From Aphrophora alni (taxonomy: Eukaryota; Arthropoda; Insecta; Hemiptera; Aphrophoridae), in NCBI GenBank assembly GCA_963513935.1, contig OY740765.1:119107362-119171361 (forward strand): DNA of 64,000 nucleotides. Reading direction: 5' to 3'. Positions 10,697 to 23,799 of the stretch are shown here, in pieces. Under the pieces are notes generated by a model. The model was not told the DNA's origin. It did no database searches and worked only from the letters and a program-made list of their open reading frames with translations. The number at the start of each line of letters is the position of its first letter. Positions within the stretch are counted from its first letter, which is position 1. The position numbers and the translations under genes are program-made.

Positions 10697-11134
10697 AAGG
10701 GTCCAGGGGGAAAACGATCAATGTCCACCCTTCTAAGTTTCGAGAAAAACAACAAACAAAGTTTAGTTCATACAACTTCGATATTATTATTTTTTAATAC
10801 ATTTGAAAAAAATATTTGTTAATAAGTATTAGTGTTATAAACGTAGTAATATATATAAAAATAATTTTTAACTTAATAAACATATAATATTAACCGCTAT
10901 TTCCCTGCTGCACCTGGACTGTGATAGTTTTTTCTCTGTTGAACATGGGACTCTGATCGTCCTTCCCCTTTGTTTAAAAACATTTAGCTTAATTTAAATG
11001 GACTGTGATAGTTTTTCCCCTGTTTTCATACTGATATCTTGTAGAGGCCGACAATGCCTTTCAGAAAATGTAAATATCTATTTTTTATTTATTTATTTTT
11101 TTTGTGACTTTGGTCGTTTTCCCCCTGGACCCTT
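10697..11134. mobile_element. MITE with 20-bp perfect inverted ends and a 6-bp target duplication
   Basis: The left end AGGGTCCAGGGGGAAAACGA (from 10698) is exactly inverted at the right end, where the outermost bases are GGACCCTT (to 11134). The flanks are AATATG on both sides (10691-10696 and 11135-11140), a perfect 6-bp target-site duplication. The 438-bp body has no coding capacity and contains an internal repeat of 'ggactgtgatagtttttcc'. Six-base duplications are unusual among insect MITEs; IS3EU-like and Dada-like transposons are candidate parents from family knowledge, which the ends alone cannot confirm. Confidence 0.85.
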
Positions 11135-11139
11135 AATAT

Positions 11140-11840
11140 GTCCTCATAATAAATTTGATAAAAAATAGTATAACTCATTAAGACTATAATACGGCAAAGA
11201 TGACAGACAGACATAACATCATAAACTACTTTTTATTTAAAAAACTCAAAACCGATGTAGATTTTACTTAGATCAATAACATTTCATACGTGACATTCTT
11301 TGTTTAAGGGACTCCCAAACCGTCGGGTATTTTATTAAAATGGATGTAAGTAAAACATTGTACCGCTTCCGCTGTGACCCTCGACACCACACGTGTCGTT
11401 TACTGGTCGTCTAATCGAAACTGTGTACATGTATCCAGTGTTATACAACCTCAATCATCGTCATTATAAGAATATTCAGAAATGACCAAATCTGGGAGGT
11501 CATCGCAAAGGAGCATGGTATATTACGCAAGTAGTAATTAAAAAGTTTGTCGATTGATTAAAACGGAGCTATTGTAAAGTTCGGTACACCCAGATATATA
11601 CCCGGTTTTGTATATACCGGGTGTACAAAAGTCCAATAATTCAAAAGTGTGTATGTTCATTTTAAAGTTAGCAGATGAAGCAAATTTTTAAGTTGCTTAA
11701 TTCTACCCTACCCTCATATTCAACGTCTAATAATTTTAAAACAAGATATAAAAAATTATATTCACATGCTTCTACTACAGAATATTCAACGAAAAATATA
11801 AACATATTGTTTTTTATGGCAAATTTCAAACGTTCATGTG
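11140..11840. other. Intronic AT-rich stretch
   Basis: No recognised gene. A short palindromic 'tatacccggttttgtatataccgggt' type structure at ~11599-11625 carries the CCGGGTGT end seen in other short elements of the window (see 36185 and 42680). The open frame at 11675-11917 shows no family features. Confidence 0.4.
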
Positions 11841-12470
11841 ATGGTGTCAGGATAGTTTTGTCTCCAGTTGATGATCTGTGTAAGCGAGTAGGTCATATAC
11901 AGTTGCCATTGAGATAGTTTCCTTAGGAAGCCTTTTTCATTGCTCGATATCTTGAGATGTTCTCAACAGTTTTGGGCCCATGTAGCCTGGTTTCTTCTCA
12001 GACCAGGGTTAATGTGATATTGGGTTGCGAAATTTTTGGCGTTTCTTGTATTATGGGATGGGACTTTCCAGCTAGTGGACATTCTTTAGTGATAGCTAAT
12101 CGTACCAGATCACGGACACAGAGAGATGATTTTAAGTTTTCTAAACGATGCTCTGAGGATACCAGAGGAATCAGCTTTACCAGTGTCTTATTGTTTTCTT
12201 TTGAAGAACCATAACCTGTTGTATATTTGTAGTAGCTAAGTTACTCCAGACTATGAGTCTATAAAATAGATAGAACTTGAATAGTGAGAAATAAGCAGTT
12301 TTAGTTGTCTCCAGGTTGCTAAGCATCCTTGATTCATTTTAGGGTTCAAGTTTTTGCAGAGTTCTTCTGTGTTTGAATCCAGGAGAGGCTGTTGACTATT
12401 GTAACCCATAATTATTTTCATTCGGTTTCCAGTTTTATCCTTGGTAAACTTAGCATATGATCAAAATGTA
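11840..12470 (-). pseudogene. LINE reverse-transcriptase C-terminal remnant
   Basis: Read on the minus strand with several frameshifts and stops, this stretch gives the part of a non-LTR retrotransposon ORF2 that follows the RT domain. Recognisable pieces are TAYFSLFKFYLFYRLIVWSN, then QVMVLQKKTIR, then GILRASFRKLKII, and further on a YNTRNAKNF-like segment. These follow the family pattern A-Y-F-(hydrophobic)-Y-x-x-x-x-W-x-N, then L-Q-K-K-A-I-R, then L-F-K-x-L-x-I-L. The plus-strand frames here (11675-11917 and 11957-12214) are shadows. It is a dead 3' fragment lying antisense to the Osiris gene. Confidence 0.55.
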
Positions 12471-12479
12471 CTTTGGGTG

Positions 12480-12780
12480 GAATTATTATAAATGAAACAA
12501 ATACACCATCTACTTATTTTAAAATTAGGTTAGGGTGAGATTAACCAAAATGAAAATATGCTTCATGTTAACCCCCAAAACCTAAATCACTGAATTACTA
12601 AATGCTAAAATTCAACATAATTATTCTATAAGATGTAATCTACATATATCATTTCAAAAATATCAATTTTAAAATGAATATAACATGGGAATAAACAAAT
12701 GAAACCATCTGCTAATTTTCAAATTAAATTGTGGTGAGATGAACCAAATATAAAATTTAATACGTCTAGTTATTTTGAAA
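12480..12780. repeat. Two-copy tandem repeat, ~200 bp period
   Basis: 'accatctacttattttaaaa' near 12504 is echoed by 'accatctgctaattttcaaa' near 12702, each followed by a 'ggtgaga..aaccaaa' segment. The copies are diverged and non-coding. Confidence 0.45.
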
Positions 12781-13869
12781 TGAACTGTAAAGGGAAGCAA
12801 AATATAGAAATTTCATTTACTAATCTTTAATTGACCAAAATGCTAGGGAATTTCTGTTTTCTATAAATGATATTTTGTATTCTTAATAAAAAAATATAGC
12901 CAATTTCATAAGTATATAAATTCTACCAAAATGGTCCATTCGTTTGAATCGTACGACACTGCTCAGAAACCTAAGGTTAAAATAAAAATCGGTTTTTTTA
13001 TCACTAGACTTTAAATGTTTTACCATTCACGTAAATGTTTTTTTATACTACGTTTATGTGAGAATGACAAAAATATGATTTTCTTAACTAATCGTCACCA
13101 AAACAGCAGTATTCACTTTCCTTTAGATTTAAATGAATCACAAGTATAAATGATTAATTATAATGAATCATACGGCCTTGTATCTGGTACACATTGGAAT
13201 ATATCCAGAGCCGTTTTATGTTATCCCCACAACAATAATCTTTTCCCAAGGTTTTTCTGCTTTTGCAATATAAAACTATTTACTTTACAATGTAGGGTGT
13301 TAGCTAATGTATGTGACTTATTGCAGGAACATATATTCTGCTTTATTCGTCAGCCGTTCTGTGAATGTTATAAAATATATACAGAGTGTCTCTGAAATAC
13401 TGGGAGTGTATTTTTTACATAAAATAAGAAAAACCATTCTTATAAAGAAACCCAAAAAAACTTCAATTTCTGTTTGTTGATCTATTTTAATTTTTTAACA
13501 AATTTATAACTTGGGATTTATTGAATCAAGATTTAATTATTTTTAATGGAGATCGTTTTTTATTGTCGGATATATAGAAAATAAATAAATTTGCCCCAAA
13601 ATTGTAACAAAATATGTTGCTCTTTTAACTAGAATATTTTGTTTGTAAATAATATTTTATTAAAATCAGCTTAATGTTTTTTTCACCGCTGTTATGTTTT
13701 TAATGTATTTTTTTACAGGAGATTGGGTCATTAATTTGAACAGTTATTTTTTTTAAAGTCGATGTCTTGTAAGCGGGCTATCGCCAACGTATTAATTTTT
13801 TCGTCAAAAAACATACAAATTCATAACCAGAATAACTTCTAGTTTTATTTGATACCTCATACATAATAT

Positions 13870-13914
<45 letters not shown>

Positions 13915-16900
13915 CTCGATAGTTTTGCCCCTTAACTACGTCAAGGTCTTTGTTTTTTCGTTAGAAAGGGTTTGCTGGCAAAGGCTATAATATAGTTCTT
14001 TCTTCTTTTTTTTTTACATGTAGGCCTAAGACTAGGATGACCTAGAAGTTTCTCGCCTTTTTAAACAACAAGAATTTTTTTTTTAATAAGTGAAAGAAAC
14101 ACTCATTTAAATATAATTTTCAAAAAGCAGATTTTGTTCAATATTATTTATGTTGGTATTACTGTAAAGTAAAGTAAAGTTTAAGACCATTGTATTATCA
14201 AGTCATAGTTTGACTTTTTCTTTAGAAACCCCTGTTGTGTTTCTCTAAAGGCGATTTAAACACTCTTTTGTGTTTAAAGACAAGGCCGATTTATAGTTAT
14301 TACTCAAGTTTTATTCTGTGTTGTTTAAATCATGATCTTTCAAGTGTTGTGAGATTATTTAGACTTCGTCCGGAACAGCTCACTGCCCATACGAAGGACT
14401 CTATTCCTAATTTATTCCTTATTTATATTGATATGGGAAAATCAAATAAAAATGTAATACATTTTATTTCAGAAATATTGGGATTTAGTAATTTATTAGT
14501 AGAATTATATACACCCTCCTTAAAAAATCTAAGATTTACGATAACTTAGTGTAATTTAAAAAAAAAATTGTTGATAATAAATATTTTCAATATTTATATT
14601 TTATTACATATTTCTCTTCACAACTAAATTTTAAATATGAGTAAAAATTAAAAACATTATATGTGTGTTTTTGTGCCTGTTAGGTAACGTACACACGATT
14701 TCTTGATTCATGATAATAACTATCATGGCTACTAGGCTATGTTGGTCTTTTCACTTTTAATATGCTATAGTTTTATCACGTGATAACGGAGGTTGATTTA
14801 CACTCTCGAAACGTCGTCTTTTTATATACATAAATCATGGAAAATGTCCGATTAAACCATATTATTGATATATAATAACTTGAGATTTAGACAAAGTATT
14901 TCTTTAGTAATTTTTTTACAAGATGCAAGAACATGACTGGGAACATTTTGAAAGTTAAAATGGAGTGTGTAAATTTAAAAAATATATAAAAATTCTTTCT
15001 ACCCGACGTGCTTCGTTACAGAATAACTTTACTACTAGAAGGTAATGGCTTTGCACAATTTATTAGTTCAGCTATCATAACAAACTGGTTCCCCCACTCG
15101 CCTAACTAACGTTCCGGCCTGTGATTGAGAAAGAATAGGAATCCTACATGAATAAGTAGGGATAAGGATATAATGTCAAGGACTGTCATAGAATACAACC
15201 TCATGGTGCTTCCACCAGGCCTGCTTCATCTCCGTATTAACTTCCTAAGATCCTAAGAGAGTTGGTGCATCTCGTAAGGATATTTTAAACATTTTATAAT
15301 ATATTTTGTACAAAACCCAACCTATTAATATGGTAAAATCAAATATTTGCCATAACTCGTGTATAAATTACATAAAAAAACACGGAGTTTTCAAGACTAT
15401 TAACCAATTTCCGTTATCAATTGATAATACTAAAGCATGCAAGTTGATGAAAGTCATCATTGTACTTACCCAGCCCCATTATATAATTTAAACAAGCAAG
15501 TACTCTAAATTTAATGCCCAAAAGTTGGTTTCTGTACATTGTAGGAATTGAGATTGTGTGAGGTAAGTTTGTTTAAAATAGCTATTTTTTTCTGAACCGT
15601 GTTATTGACATCTGTTATGCTCTAACGAAAACATTGGCATTTTAAAGTAAATTCATTTCCACCTCAAACAGTGTTTTTTTTGGGGGGAGCAACTCAAAAT
15701 TTTCAAATGTAAAGCTCCACCTAGTAATACCTCCATTTAAAGATCTTGTTTAACAGAAAAAACAACGTAAACTAGAGGTCGCTACTTTACTCAAATTAAG
15801 AATTACCTGTCAAATATTTAAAAATGCAATTGACTTCCTACAAGGAAACGCAGTTATAACAGCGAAAACTTTACTGTTATTTTACTCAAGATTGACCAGG
15901 ATGTTGCATTACCCTGAAATTTTAATTTAAACATAAAATTCATTTTTTCAGAGCTACAATATCAAATTTGAATATTTGAATGGTCGTCATTTTGAATTGG
16001 AGTAAAATAGCCTTTAAGATTGAGGTATTATTTGATGGGGACTTATATTTGAAGATTTTTAGTTACCCCTGAAAAAAACATTTTATGCTGCGAGTGAATT
16101 TATCTTATAATGATAAAAGATACCTTATTTAACCAAATATATATTTCTAAAATTAAAGCTTTAAATTATCCAAGTGTAACAGTTATTTAATTGTGCCGGG
16201 AAGTTTTTGACTCCTAGTATAAAAAAATAAATAAATGGTGTTTATTTTGTATTAGAAAAATCACAAAATGGTGGTCAAACGGAAAAGGAAGCATTTTAGG
16301 ACACATGTTTGTATAAACTTGTTTTGTTTCTTTTGACATTCTCTATTACCTTCTAAAGTTCAACAAAACATTTTATTAGCACTAAATACTTTTTTTTCTT
16401 CAAAAATTAGTGTACTAACTTAAGAAAATATTTTGGCACCAGAATAAAGAAAAAAATCCTTACTTACAAAAAAATTGATCATATATATTGTCAAAATGGC
16501 TGCCGTTTAAAATTTGTAAAACTCAATAAGTCTAAAACCATTTAATTTGCAAATAAAAACAGCCGCCATTTTGAAAAGTTATACAGATTTAATTCTAGGT
16601 ATACTATTAAAATATAGCATACAAAATACGCACACCAAAGTTTGAATCGAGATCTTAATAATTTTTAAGGTTATCATTATTTTGTTTGATAAAACACAAA
16701 ATACCCTATTCACGGATAACGAAGCGTTTACTTACATATTTTTATAAGAAATAATTTCTATATTTTGATGTCCTGAATTACTGAAGTTAGGACAAATATT
16801 TTTGAAACACCCTGGGTTTTAAATTTATATTCAATATTTACAAGAGTTTTAAAATTTAGTTGTGAAAAAAAACTCAAAAAATATGAATATTTTGAGTTCA

Positions 16901-17530
16901 GATTTTTTAAAATTATCTAAAAAAAATGTTTAATTAAAACAAAATAGATATATAATAGATCTCTTAAATATCTTTTTTACAGGAAAATGCAATAATAAAT
17001 TAGGCCTACTAAATCACAGTTTTTGTTGTTGAATAAAAGAAATATGTGGACGGTGGATGAAATAGTCATAAATTCTACTCCGCAATATGAATGATCACAA
17101 CAAAGTTAAAACACTTAAGGAACATAATTAAAAACACTACAGAATAACAACCGGGCGAGAGATTTGGCTGATTCTGAAAACCTTACGAAAAAGAATATTG
17201 ATTAGAAGGGTTTTGAATTTCAATATTCAGTAATACCAACATAAATGCGTTGAAAAAAAATCTGCTGGTTGAAAAACAAATGTTAGATATGAGTGATTAG
17301 ACAACAATTTATTAGTTGTGTTTTTATTGTTATATATAAGCAAAAACATCTCGGTCATGTTCACTTTATAAAATTAGTAAGGCATTTGCGGCCAACAAAA
17401 ACTGCTAAGGATCAAAATTTAAATAATTGTTTTCACATCTATACATCAAAATATTACAAAATTATACATATAACTATATTATTTATTTACTGAATACATC
17501 CACCTTTACATTTTTTATTATTGTTTAAAG
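12780..17530. other. Intronic AT-rich stretch with simple repeats
   Basis: Holds an (AT)n run at 13873-13911 and phrases typical of old insect interspersed repeats ('gccgccattttg' near 16563, 'gaaacaccctggg' near 16806). Segment 15000-15290 is less AT-rich and starts with 'acccgacgtgcttcgttaca', which may be the edge of an unidentified element. The open frames at 13150, 14235, 15306 and 17293 show no family features and are not called as genes. Confidence 0.4.
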
Positions 17531-17539
17531 ACAAACATT

Positions 17540-17710
17540 AACTAGTCCTCGATACTCTAATAGCGTCAGTTCGGAAGAGAGCAAGAGTTGGTCAAGAGAC
17601 ACCTGCTAGAAAAGATAAAAGAGAGGGATTAAACACAAGACCAAATGAAAAGGTGTACATCTAGCTAGGTTCCCTCGGGAATAACACTCCCGCTTGACTT
17701 TAATCTATAT
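17540..17710 (-). repeat. Dispersed repeat R1, copy C
   Basis: Minus-strand copy with 'gcaagagttggtcaagagac', 'gagagggattaaacacaag' and 'tagctaggttccctcggga'. Confidence 0.65.
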
Positions 17711-17744
17711 AATCTTTTTTTTCTATATTTCAAAATTGAATGGT

Positions 17745-18095
17745 AGTAAAAAAAAAACACATAATTATGATTTTCTCAAAATCAACTCTGAGGACATACA
17801 TTTTGGTCTACATCTCTAAAATTTTATCGAAATCGGTAGAATCGAATTTCATAAATTAGGTATTTATTATATTTAGGCTGTTTTTTTTTTTTACAGATAA
17901 CTCACAAACCGGCATTTTTGAGTTAACTACCCCTAAATATCGAGGCAGGCAGAAAACATTCCAAAAACTACTTTTTAGTTGTGTTTGGACTAAACACTAG
18001 TAGAACTTGATCAAAATCGTTGGAGTCCATTTTGAGACTGCGTTTAGTTTTTAGTAGCTACCCAATAGTCTATGTTATCAAAAATCCTGAAGCTT
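17745..18095. repeat. Dispersed repeat R3 copy
   Basis: Shares 'ttctcaaaatcaactctgag', 'gataactcacaaaccggcat' and 'cttgatcaaaatcgttgga' phrases with the copy at 21800-22345. It lies directly beside an R1 copy, as also happens at 2062-2720. Confidence 0.45.
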
Positions 18096-18844
18096 GGCCA
18101 AGTCATACTAAATCTGAGCGTTTGGTAATCAACACATAAGATAGACACCAAAAGTGTTTCAAAATTGAGCCTGCATCATATAATTTATCAAAAAATTAAC
18201 ATATTCTTTATAAAATTCATTTTTTCAACCATTTTCTTACCATACTTATAGTGGGTTAAATATGATACAAGGCGTGATAAAATCAAACTTCAAAAGTTTA
18301 AAATTTGAGTCAAGTGTATCATATTAAGTTTTCATACTGAAAACATTCTAAGTTTTCTGTAAAAATGTTTGATAATGATTATTTTTCAATATGTTGGAAA
18401 AGTATTCACTGAAATTAAAAAGTCCAACTATAATAACAAGAATTCATAATAAATCTGGCATATAGCCTATATATACTTTTCAGAAAATTAATCTATTTAT
18501 ACAGAATCCTGTTTCATTTCCGTCAACATTTTTAAATATTCTTACTGATAATTTTTATTTATAAAATGAATAAGATTAGTTGAAAGAAGGTCAAACTTGT
18601 AAAATGTATTATTTATCTTACATAGGAAGCAAGGTAAGCGTGTCCACCTTATTACGTGAATAGTTACTTTAGTAGTGCGATTTATTATTAGCAGTGTGTT
18701 TCATGTTTAGCACAATCAATCAAAGTAAGTTTTTATACTTGAAATAATTGCTCATTTTATCCTCGTTTAGACATACGCACTTACAGATAAAATTATTACA
18801 GAAACAAAACTTTGTCCCTTTTCAACTGACTATATTACTAACCC

Positions 18845-19525
18845 AATATACGAAGTATAGGGTAAGTTTGGTAATCGTCAACAATTTCAATCTCAGTTTT
18901 TGATTGATCTTCACGTTTCACGATCACAGGAAACCAAAATAAATTATTTTGAACACGTCGATGCCGTTCGTCCGTTATTGTTGTCGTCTAGTTAGAAAGC
19001 ACTATAACGGCCAAACAAAATAAAATAGAAATAAGAAATTTGATATAGGGAATTATAGAACCAAATTGAAATTCAGAAAAAATGTAACAGAAAATTTATA
19101 AATGGCGGCCATTTGAAACGGTTTTTTGTTCATATCTCTGGTTTTATTCAACTTATGTACAATAAACATTAGCTACAAATTTGCGGATTTCAATTCTGCA
19201 TTTAAGTCAAATAAATGGTACCATCTACGATCCCAAATAGGGAAGTTCTTGTCAACTTGTCAAAAATATAATTTCGAATCCTGACCTAACCTAACCTCTA
19301 CATAAAATGTGATATTCGTATTTTTTTCGAAGACCACGTCACCGATACGAATATAGCTAATAACTCCTTCCACACATATGTCCGGCTTCGGGACCGACTG
19401 GAAGGAGACAATATGAGCAAAGCGAGTGGAGACTTTTTAATATATCCACATCTACAAGGTCCGTTAAGCCCTTGCCAACGGAGAGTAGTGATACACGAGG
19501 CTCGGAAACCCTGTGTAACCATTAT
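18845..19525 (+). repeat. Dispersed repeat R2, longest copy
   Basis: Begins at 'atatacgaagtatagggt' and 'ttggtaatcgtcaacaattt', passes a 'tccgttattgttgtcg' region and a 'cctaacctaacct' telomere-like run at 19284-19298, and ends with 'gagtggagactttttaata' and 'ggctcggaaaccctgtgtaa'. The same order of blocks, in part, is seen at 22920-23475, 23800-24350 and 47855-48115. The short open frames on both strands near 19298-19616 are within the repeat and are not genes. Confidence 0.6.
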
Positions 19526-19734
19526 TTTAAACAAACTTACACTATTGGGTGAAACCCCTCAATCTACCAAACAATTTAACATTTATTTAAAGACCCAAGA
19601 AACATTTGGTAGTTAGATTTAAAGGATCTCCTTGTATTACACTCACCAAATTAATGATAACACAATATTTCACAAAATACATTTTATGTGTGCAATACAA
19701 GTCAACGTTTTAATGACATACTGTACACAAAAAT

Positions 19735-19870
19735 TCTAGTGACACTGGACTATGAAATTGCTGATGTGTATAGTCCAGTGTGCATGTAACAACTGAGGAT
19801 GATGACTTAGTTATTGAAACGTCTAATTGTATTTTGTATTACACAAATAAAGTGATTTATGTAGAAAACA
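19735..19870 (+). repeat. Hairpin followed by a GATGATG...GAAACGTC signature
   Basis: 'cactggactat' and 'atagtccagtg' form an 11-bp perfect stem around a 15-base loop (19742-19778). Just after it, 'ctgaggatgatgacttag' leads to 'ttgaaacgtc'. This signature resembles sequences that end some retroelement copies and recalls the right arm of the foldback element near 32524. Confidence 0.35.
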
Positions 19871-20854
19871 ATTAATTGTTTCCATTAGATTTGTAGCAGG
19901 TCATTAGAGTTGATTGTATGATCTGGCTGGGTAAGTACCACGATGTTGTCACTATGTTTGTTTGTTACCTAGTTAAAGTGAAAACGTGTGTAACAATCGA
20001 TATACAATGAAGGAATAAGGTTAGGCACTTACTGCGATTAATTCATGAGACTTTTGTTTACAGAAGCTAGCAATTAGAATTATGATTCATTTAAATCGTC
20101 ATCATTCTTGTATCTATGCATTTAAAGCACTGGTTATTCTAATGTTCCCTCTGGGTGTATATAAGCTGCACGAAATTCAAGCTATAAATGGCACCATCCT
20201 ATAAACTTTGGATTATAGTCCTAAACAGTTAAAAAATATATGGTACCAGGAATCTAATTAAATTTCGTTTCGTCATGTAGTTTTAAAGATGGAAACGTAC
20301 GTAAATTTAAAAGCGCTTATATAACAGCAAACTTATCTGTAATTAGCTACCATATTTTTTTTAAACTGTCTTTTGCATTAGAAAATAATCTTCTATTATA
20401 AATGAAAGCTGTTCTTTAAATTAAAATTCTAATTGGGAATTATAAAATATGTGATATGTAAATTTTCAGGGTGATTAGAGAAATTATTGATGAGAGAACG
20501 AATATATCAGATTTTAATTATGTGTGAAAATATAATATTTTGAATGAGTAAAAAGTACTTTACAATATTTTCACACTATATTTGTAAGTTTTCACTTACT
20601 ACTGAGGAACAGTTTAACAAATGAGGTTTGGCTGTATTCAACTACCTAGAAGACACGTTAGCGACAGCGATTGGTGAAAAATGGTTCTTGTTTGGAATCA
20701 TTTATCTTAAAATTTCGCACGGAATACAAAAAGAATTGTTTTTAACGGTTAAAAAACATTCGCAATAAAGTTAGTTCAGGACTTGATCACCATGACCGCC
20801 AAGAGCGAAGTATTTTGTACACTCGTGTGTTTGTATGAGTGAAACTGCTTTTAC

Positions 20855-21085
<231 letters not shown>

Positions 21086-21194
21086 TATATTGAGCTCAAT
21101 ATAATAATGTCAATGTGCACACATACGAGTATAATACAAGTGGTATATCAGATTTCCGTGGACGACAGCACGGTCGGTAGTTTGTGAAAAAAAT

Positions 21195-21345
21195 TGCTAT
21201 CTGAAGCTGGCGTCCTTCTTATGAACAAACTTCCCAAGGAGTTTAAAGAAATAGCGGAAGTCAGAATATTAAAGCAGTTGCTGAAAGCTGACACTTATTT
21301 CTACTCAATAGAGAAAGTTATTGAGGCCACCTTATGGTAACCTAT
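21195..21345 (+). pseudogene. LINE ORF2 C-terminal tip
   Basis: About 48 codons read AGVLLMNKLPKEFKEIAEV, then LKQLLKADTYFYSIEKVIEA, and stop. This matches the last part of non-LTR retrotransposon ORF2 proteins, pattern G-x-x-L-x-N-x-L-P-x-x-I, then F-K-x-x-L-K, then F-Y-S-(hydrophobic)-E-x-(hydrophobic). Nothing recognisable precedes it, as expected of a severely 5'-truncated copy. Confidence 0.5.
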
Positions 21346-21790
21346 TTAATGTTTTAAAATCAATATTTTGGGTAATTTTTTCATTTTAAATTATTTTAAA
21401 CGTTTTAATATGTCCTATTTATTATTTGTATGTATTTGGTTATTAACACTTATTGTACAATTTTATATTTGTCAAGGGCAGCAGGAAATACAAATTCATT
21501 CATGTTCTAAGTTATTTAAAATGGAGACCTCTCAAAACTCTTAATGCATCTTTCTAAAGTGTGGACGGCTGCATTCCGACTAGGAACAGAACGTGCTGCA
21601 AAATAATAAATATAATGGCATGAGTGAGGCAAACGGTGCAAGCATATTGCATAAACGTTTTCACTCACCTATCCTCAAAAAAAGGTGTAAGAAGCAAAAC
21701 GGCGGTTAGACTTTATTTATTTTTTTGCGAATTAGTCCTGAAGAGTGATATTTCTTTATTTGAAATTTTGCACAAGAGTGTGGGTTATTA
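21345..21790. other. Intronic stretch without recognised content
   Basis: AT-rich; no gene or clear repeat seen between the LINE tip and the R3 copy. Confidence 0.35.
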
Positions 21791-21799
21791 ATCTTCATA

Positions 21800-22345
21800 T
21801 TCTACTAACATATGAACGAAATCGTAGAATCTATTTTAAGAAATTACGTATTTTATACAGTCCCATAAATATGTTTTGTTTTTGATTTTTATCAATAACT
21901 CAGGAACCAGCATTTTTGTCGAGACAGCGTTTTGTCGAGACAGATAGTTGGGTTACACTAGAGTAAAATTTGATCAAAATCTGCATAGTCGATTTTGAGA
22001 AATTACGTATTTTATACTGTCCAATACTTTATTTAGTTTTGTTTTTGTTTTTTACCGACAACACGTGAACCAGAGTTTTTGGAGAGACAGCGACTAATAC
22101 TTTTTTATTTGAATCCTTAGCGGCTACACTTGAGCAAAATTTCATCATAATCGTTACAGCCGATTTTGAGAAAATCAAAATTTTGTCGGTTCATTTTATG
22201 AAAGCTACACTCAAATTTTAAGTTATTAAAATCAGTCGACGCGTTTGGTGTTTAGAGAGCACTGCAAATACAACAGACGACATACAGACATCACTCATCA
22301 CTCGAATGAAGTAAGACCACAAAAGGGATATATCGTTTTTTTACC
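21800..22345. repeat. Dispersed repeat R3 copy with internal duplication
   Basis: A segment reading 'gattttgagaaattacgtat' occurs twice (~21832 and ~21992, the first diverged), each followed by 'gtttttgtttttta'-like and 'aaccag' motifs. It ends near 'atatcgtttttttacccaac', a phrase echoed at 40960. Confidence 0.45.
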
Positions 22346-22919
22346 CAACATATAAATTTCTCTACGTTTATTAGGATTGTAAACGGCATAGGTCCTAATA
22401 TCGATCATTGCGAAACTCCATTAATAACCACTTCCCAACGGCAAAGCGAGGAAAGAAGAGAAAGCTGTTAGACTGTGGACAAAGTGATATTTAATGTCTG
22501 TTCTATTCTCAATCACCAACAAATGACAATAAATTACAATGAGTCATTCCTCTGGTATTACTGGTACCGTAGTGTCTAGCTTCTTCTCAATTCATTCAAG
22601 GAACAGGTTCTTATTAATTCTTCTTCAACAAACACTTCGTGATTACGCAGAATGAAGATTAAATTGGTGTTAATGTGTGTAAACGATGTTTGTCAATGGA
22701 GATTTAGACTGGAAGTAGAAGATATTAAACCGGTTTCTAAAGGAAGACATTCAGGTTGTTATAGTAAGCGGAAGGTTCATTTACCTCTGGAATGGGTGTG
22801 TCTTATCTGTCATGTCTTTAAATAATTACCAACAATTAAAACGGAATTTTTGAATATAAAAATCTGGCACGAACTTTGTCCGAACACCTTCAGTTTTAGG
22901 ATCATTTGTTAACGAAGTA

Positions 22920-23475
22920 TACCTTAATTTTAGTAATAACAAAAAATTTCGATCCCCACTTTTTGACTGTTCTTGACGCCTCAGGAATCCGAACGTCGTC
23001 ATTGCCTCCTGGGCGTAACCACAATAGCGGTCATTGCAAACACGAAATTAGGTATAGGGGACTATAGTATGTTCATATATATCTCTATTGAATTTCAGAA
23101 AAATCAAATTGAAAATGTCAAAATGACAGGCATTAAAATAACAGTTTTTGTTCTTATCTTGTTTCTTATTCAACGTATAACAAACTAAATTAGAAAAAAA
23201 TATTCAGATTTAATTCTGCATGTAATGATACCAACCTCACCTCTCTACAGTGACAAATGGTGATATTATTGTTGAAATTGTAATTTCTAACTCTGATTTT
23301 TCACGAAAATGTGATATTCGTATAGATTCTTCACACTTAACGACGCAAGAGTAGCGAGTGGAGACTTTTTAATACACACACATCTAAGTGGCACGTTAGG
23401 ATGTAGCCGACGTGAAGATATTAATGATATAGGCTACATAATTAGAAGTTTCAGAAAGCCTGTGTAACAACTGTT
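22920..23475 (+). repeat. Dispersed repeat R2, partial copy
   Basis: Shares with the 18845-19525 copy the 'atttaattctgcatgtaa' region, 'aaaatgtgatattcgta', 'gcgagtggagactttttaat' and 'aagcctgtgtaaca'. The reading frames inside it are not genes. Confidence 0.5.
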
Positions 23476-23799
23476 AACAAACATACAATCCATATTGTGC
23501 TCCCTGGACATTCATACAGTAATGGGGCAGGAAGGCGGAGATATGATGTCATAACTACTACTGCTGATAAAGACATTGACTCAGCTCTATTCCGCTGTCA
23601 ACATTTGTCATGTTGCCATCTCGTCTTATCGTCTGTTTGTCGTCTTTATTTTATTTACAAACAATTGGACAAACTTTCAATCCAGAAAAATCCTTATATA
23701 AATAACAAAATTACTGCCTATTTTCAAAAATGAATATGTATCTAATTTGTTTAAATTCGGTATTTAAGCTCAAATTTACAATCTCTAGGATGACAAGAA

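Noticed and set aside
14235..14549. 104-codon ORF in the Osiris intron
   Set aside because: It opens at a non-ATG codon, has no recognised motif and lies in AT-rich intronic DNA.
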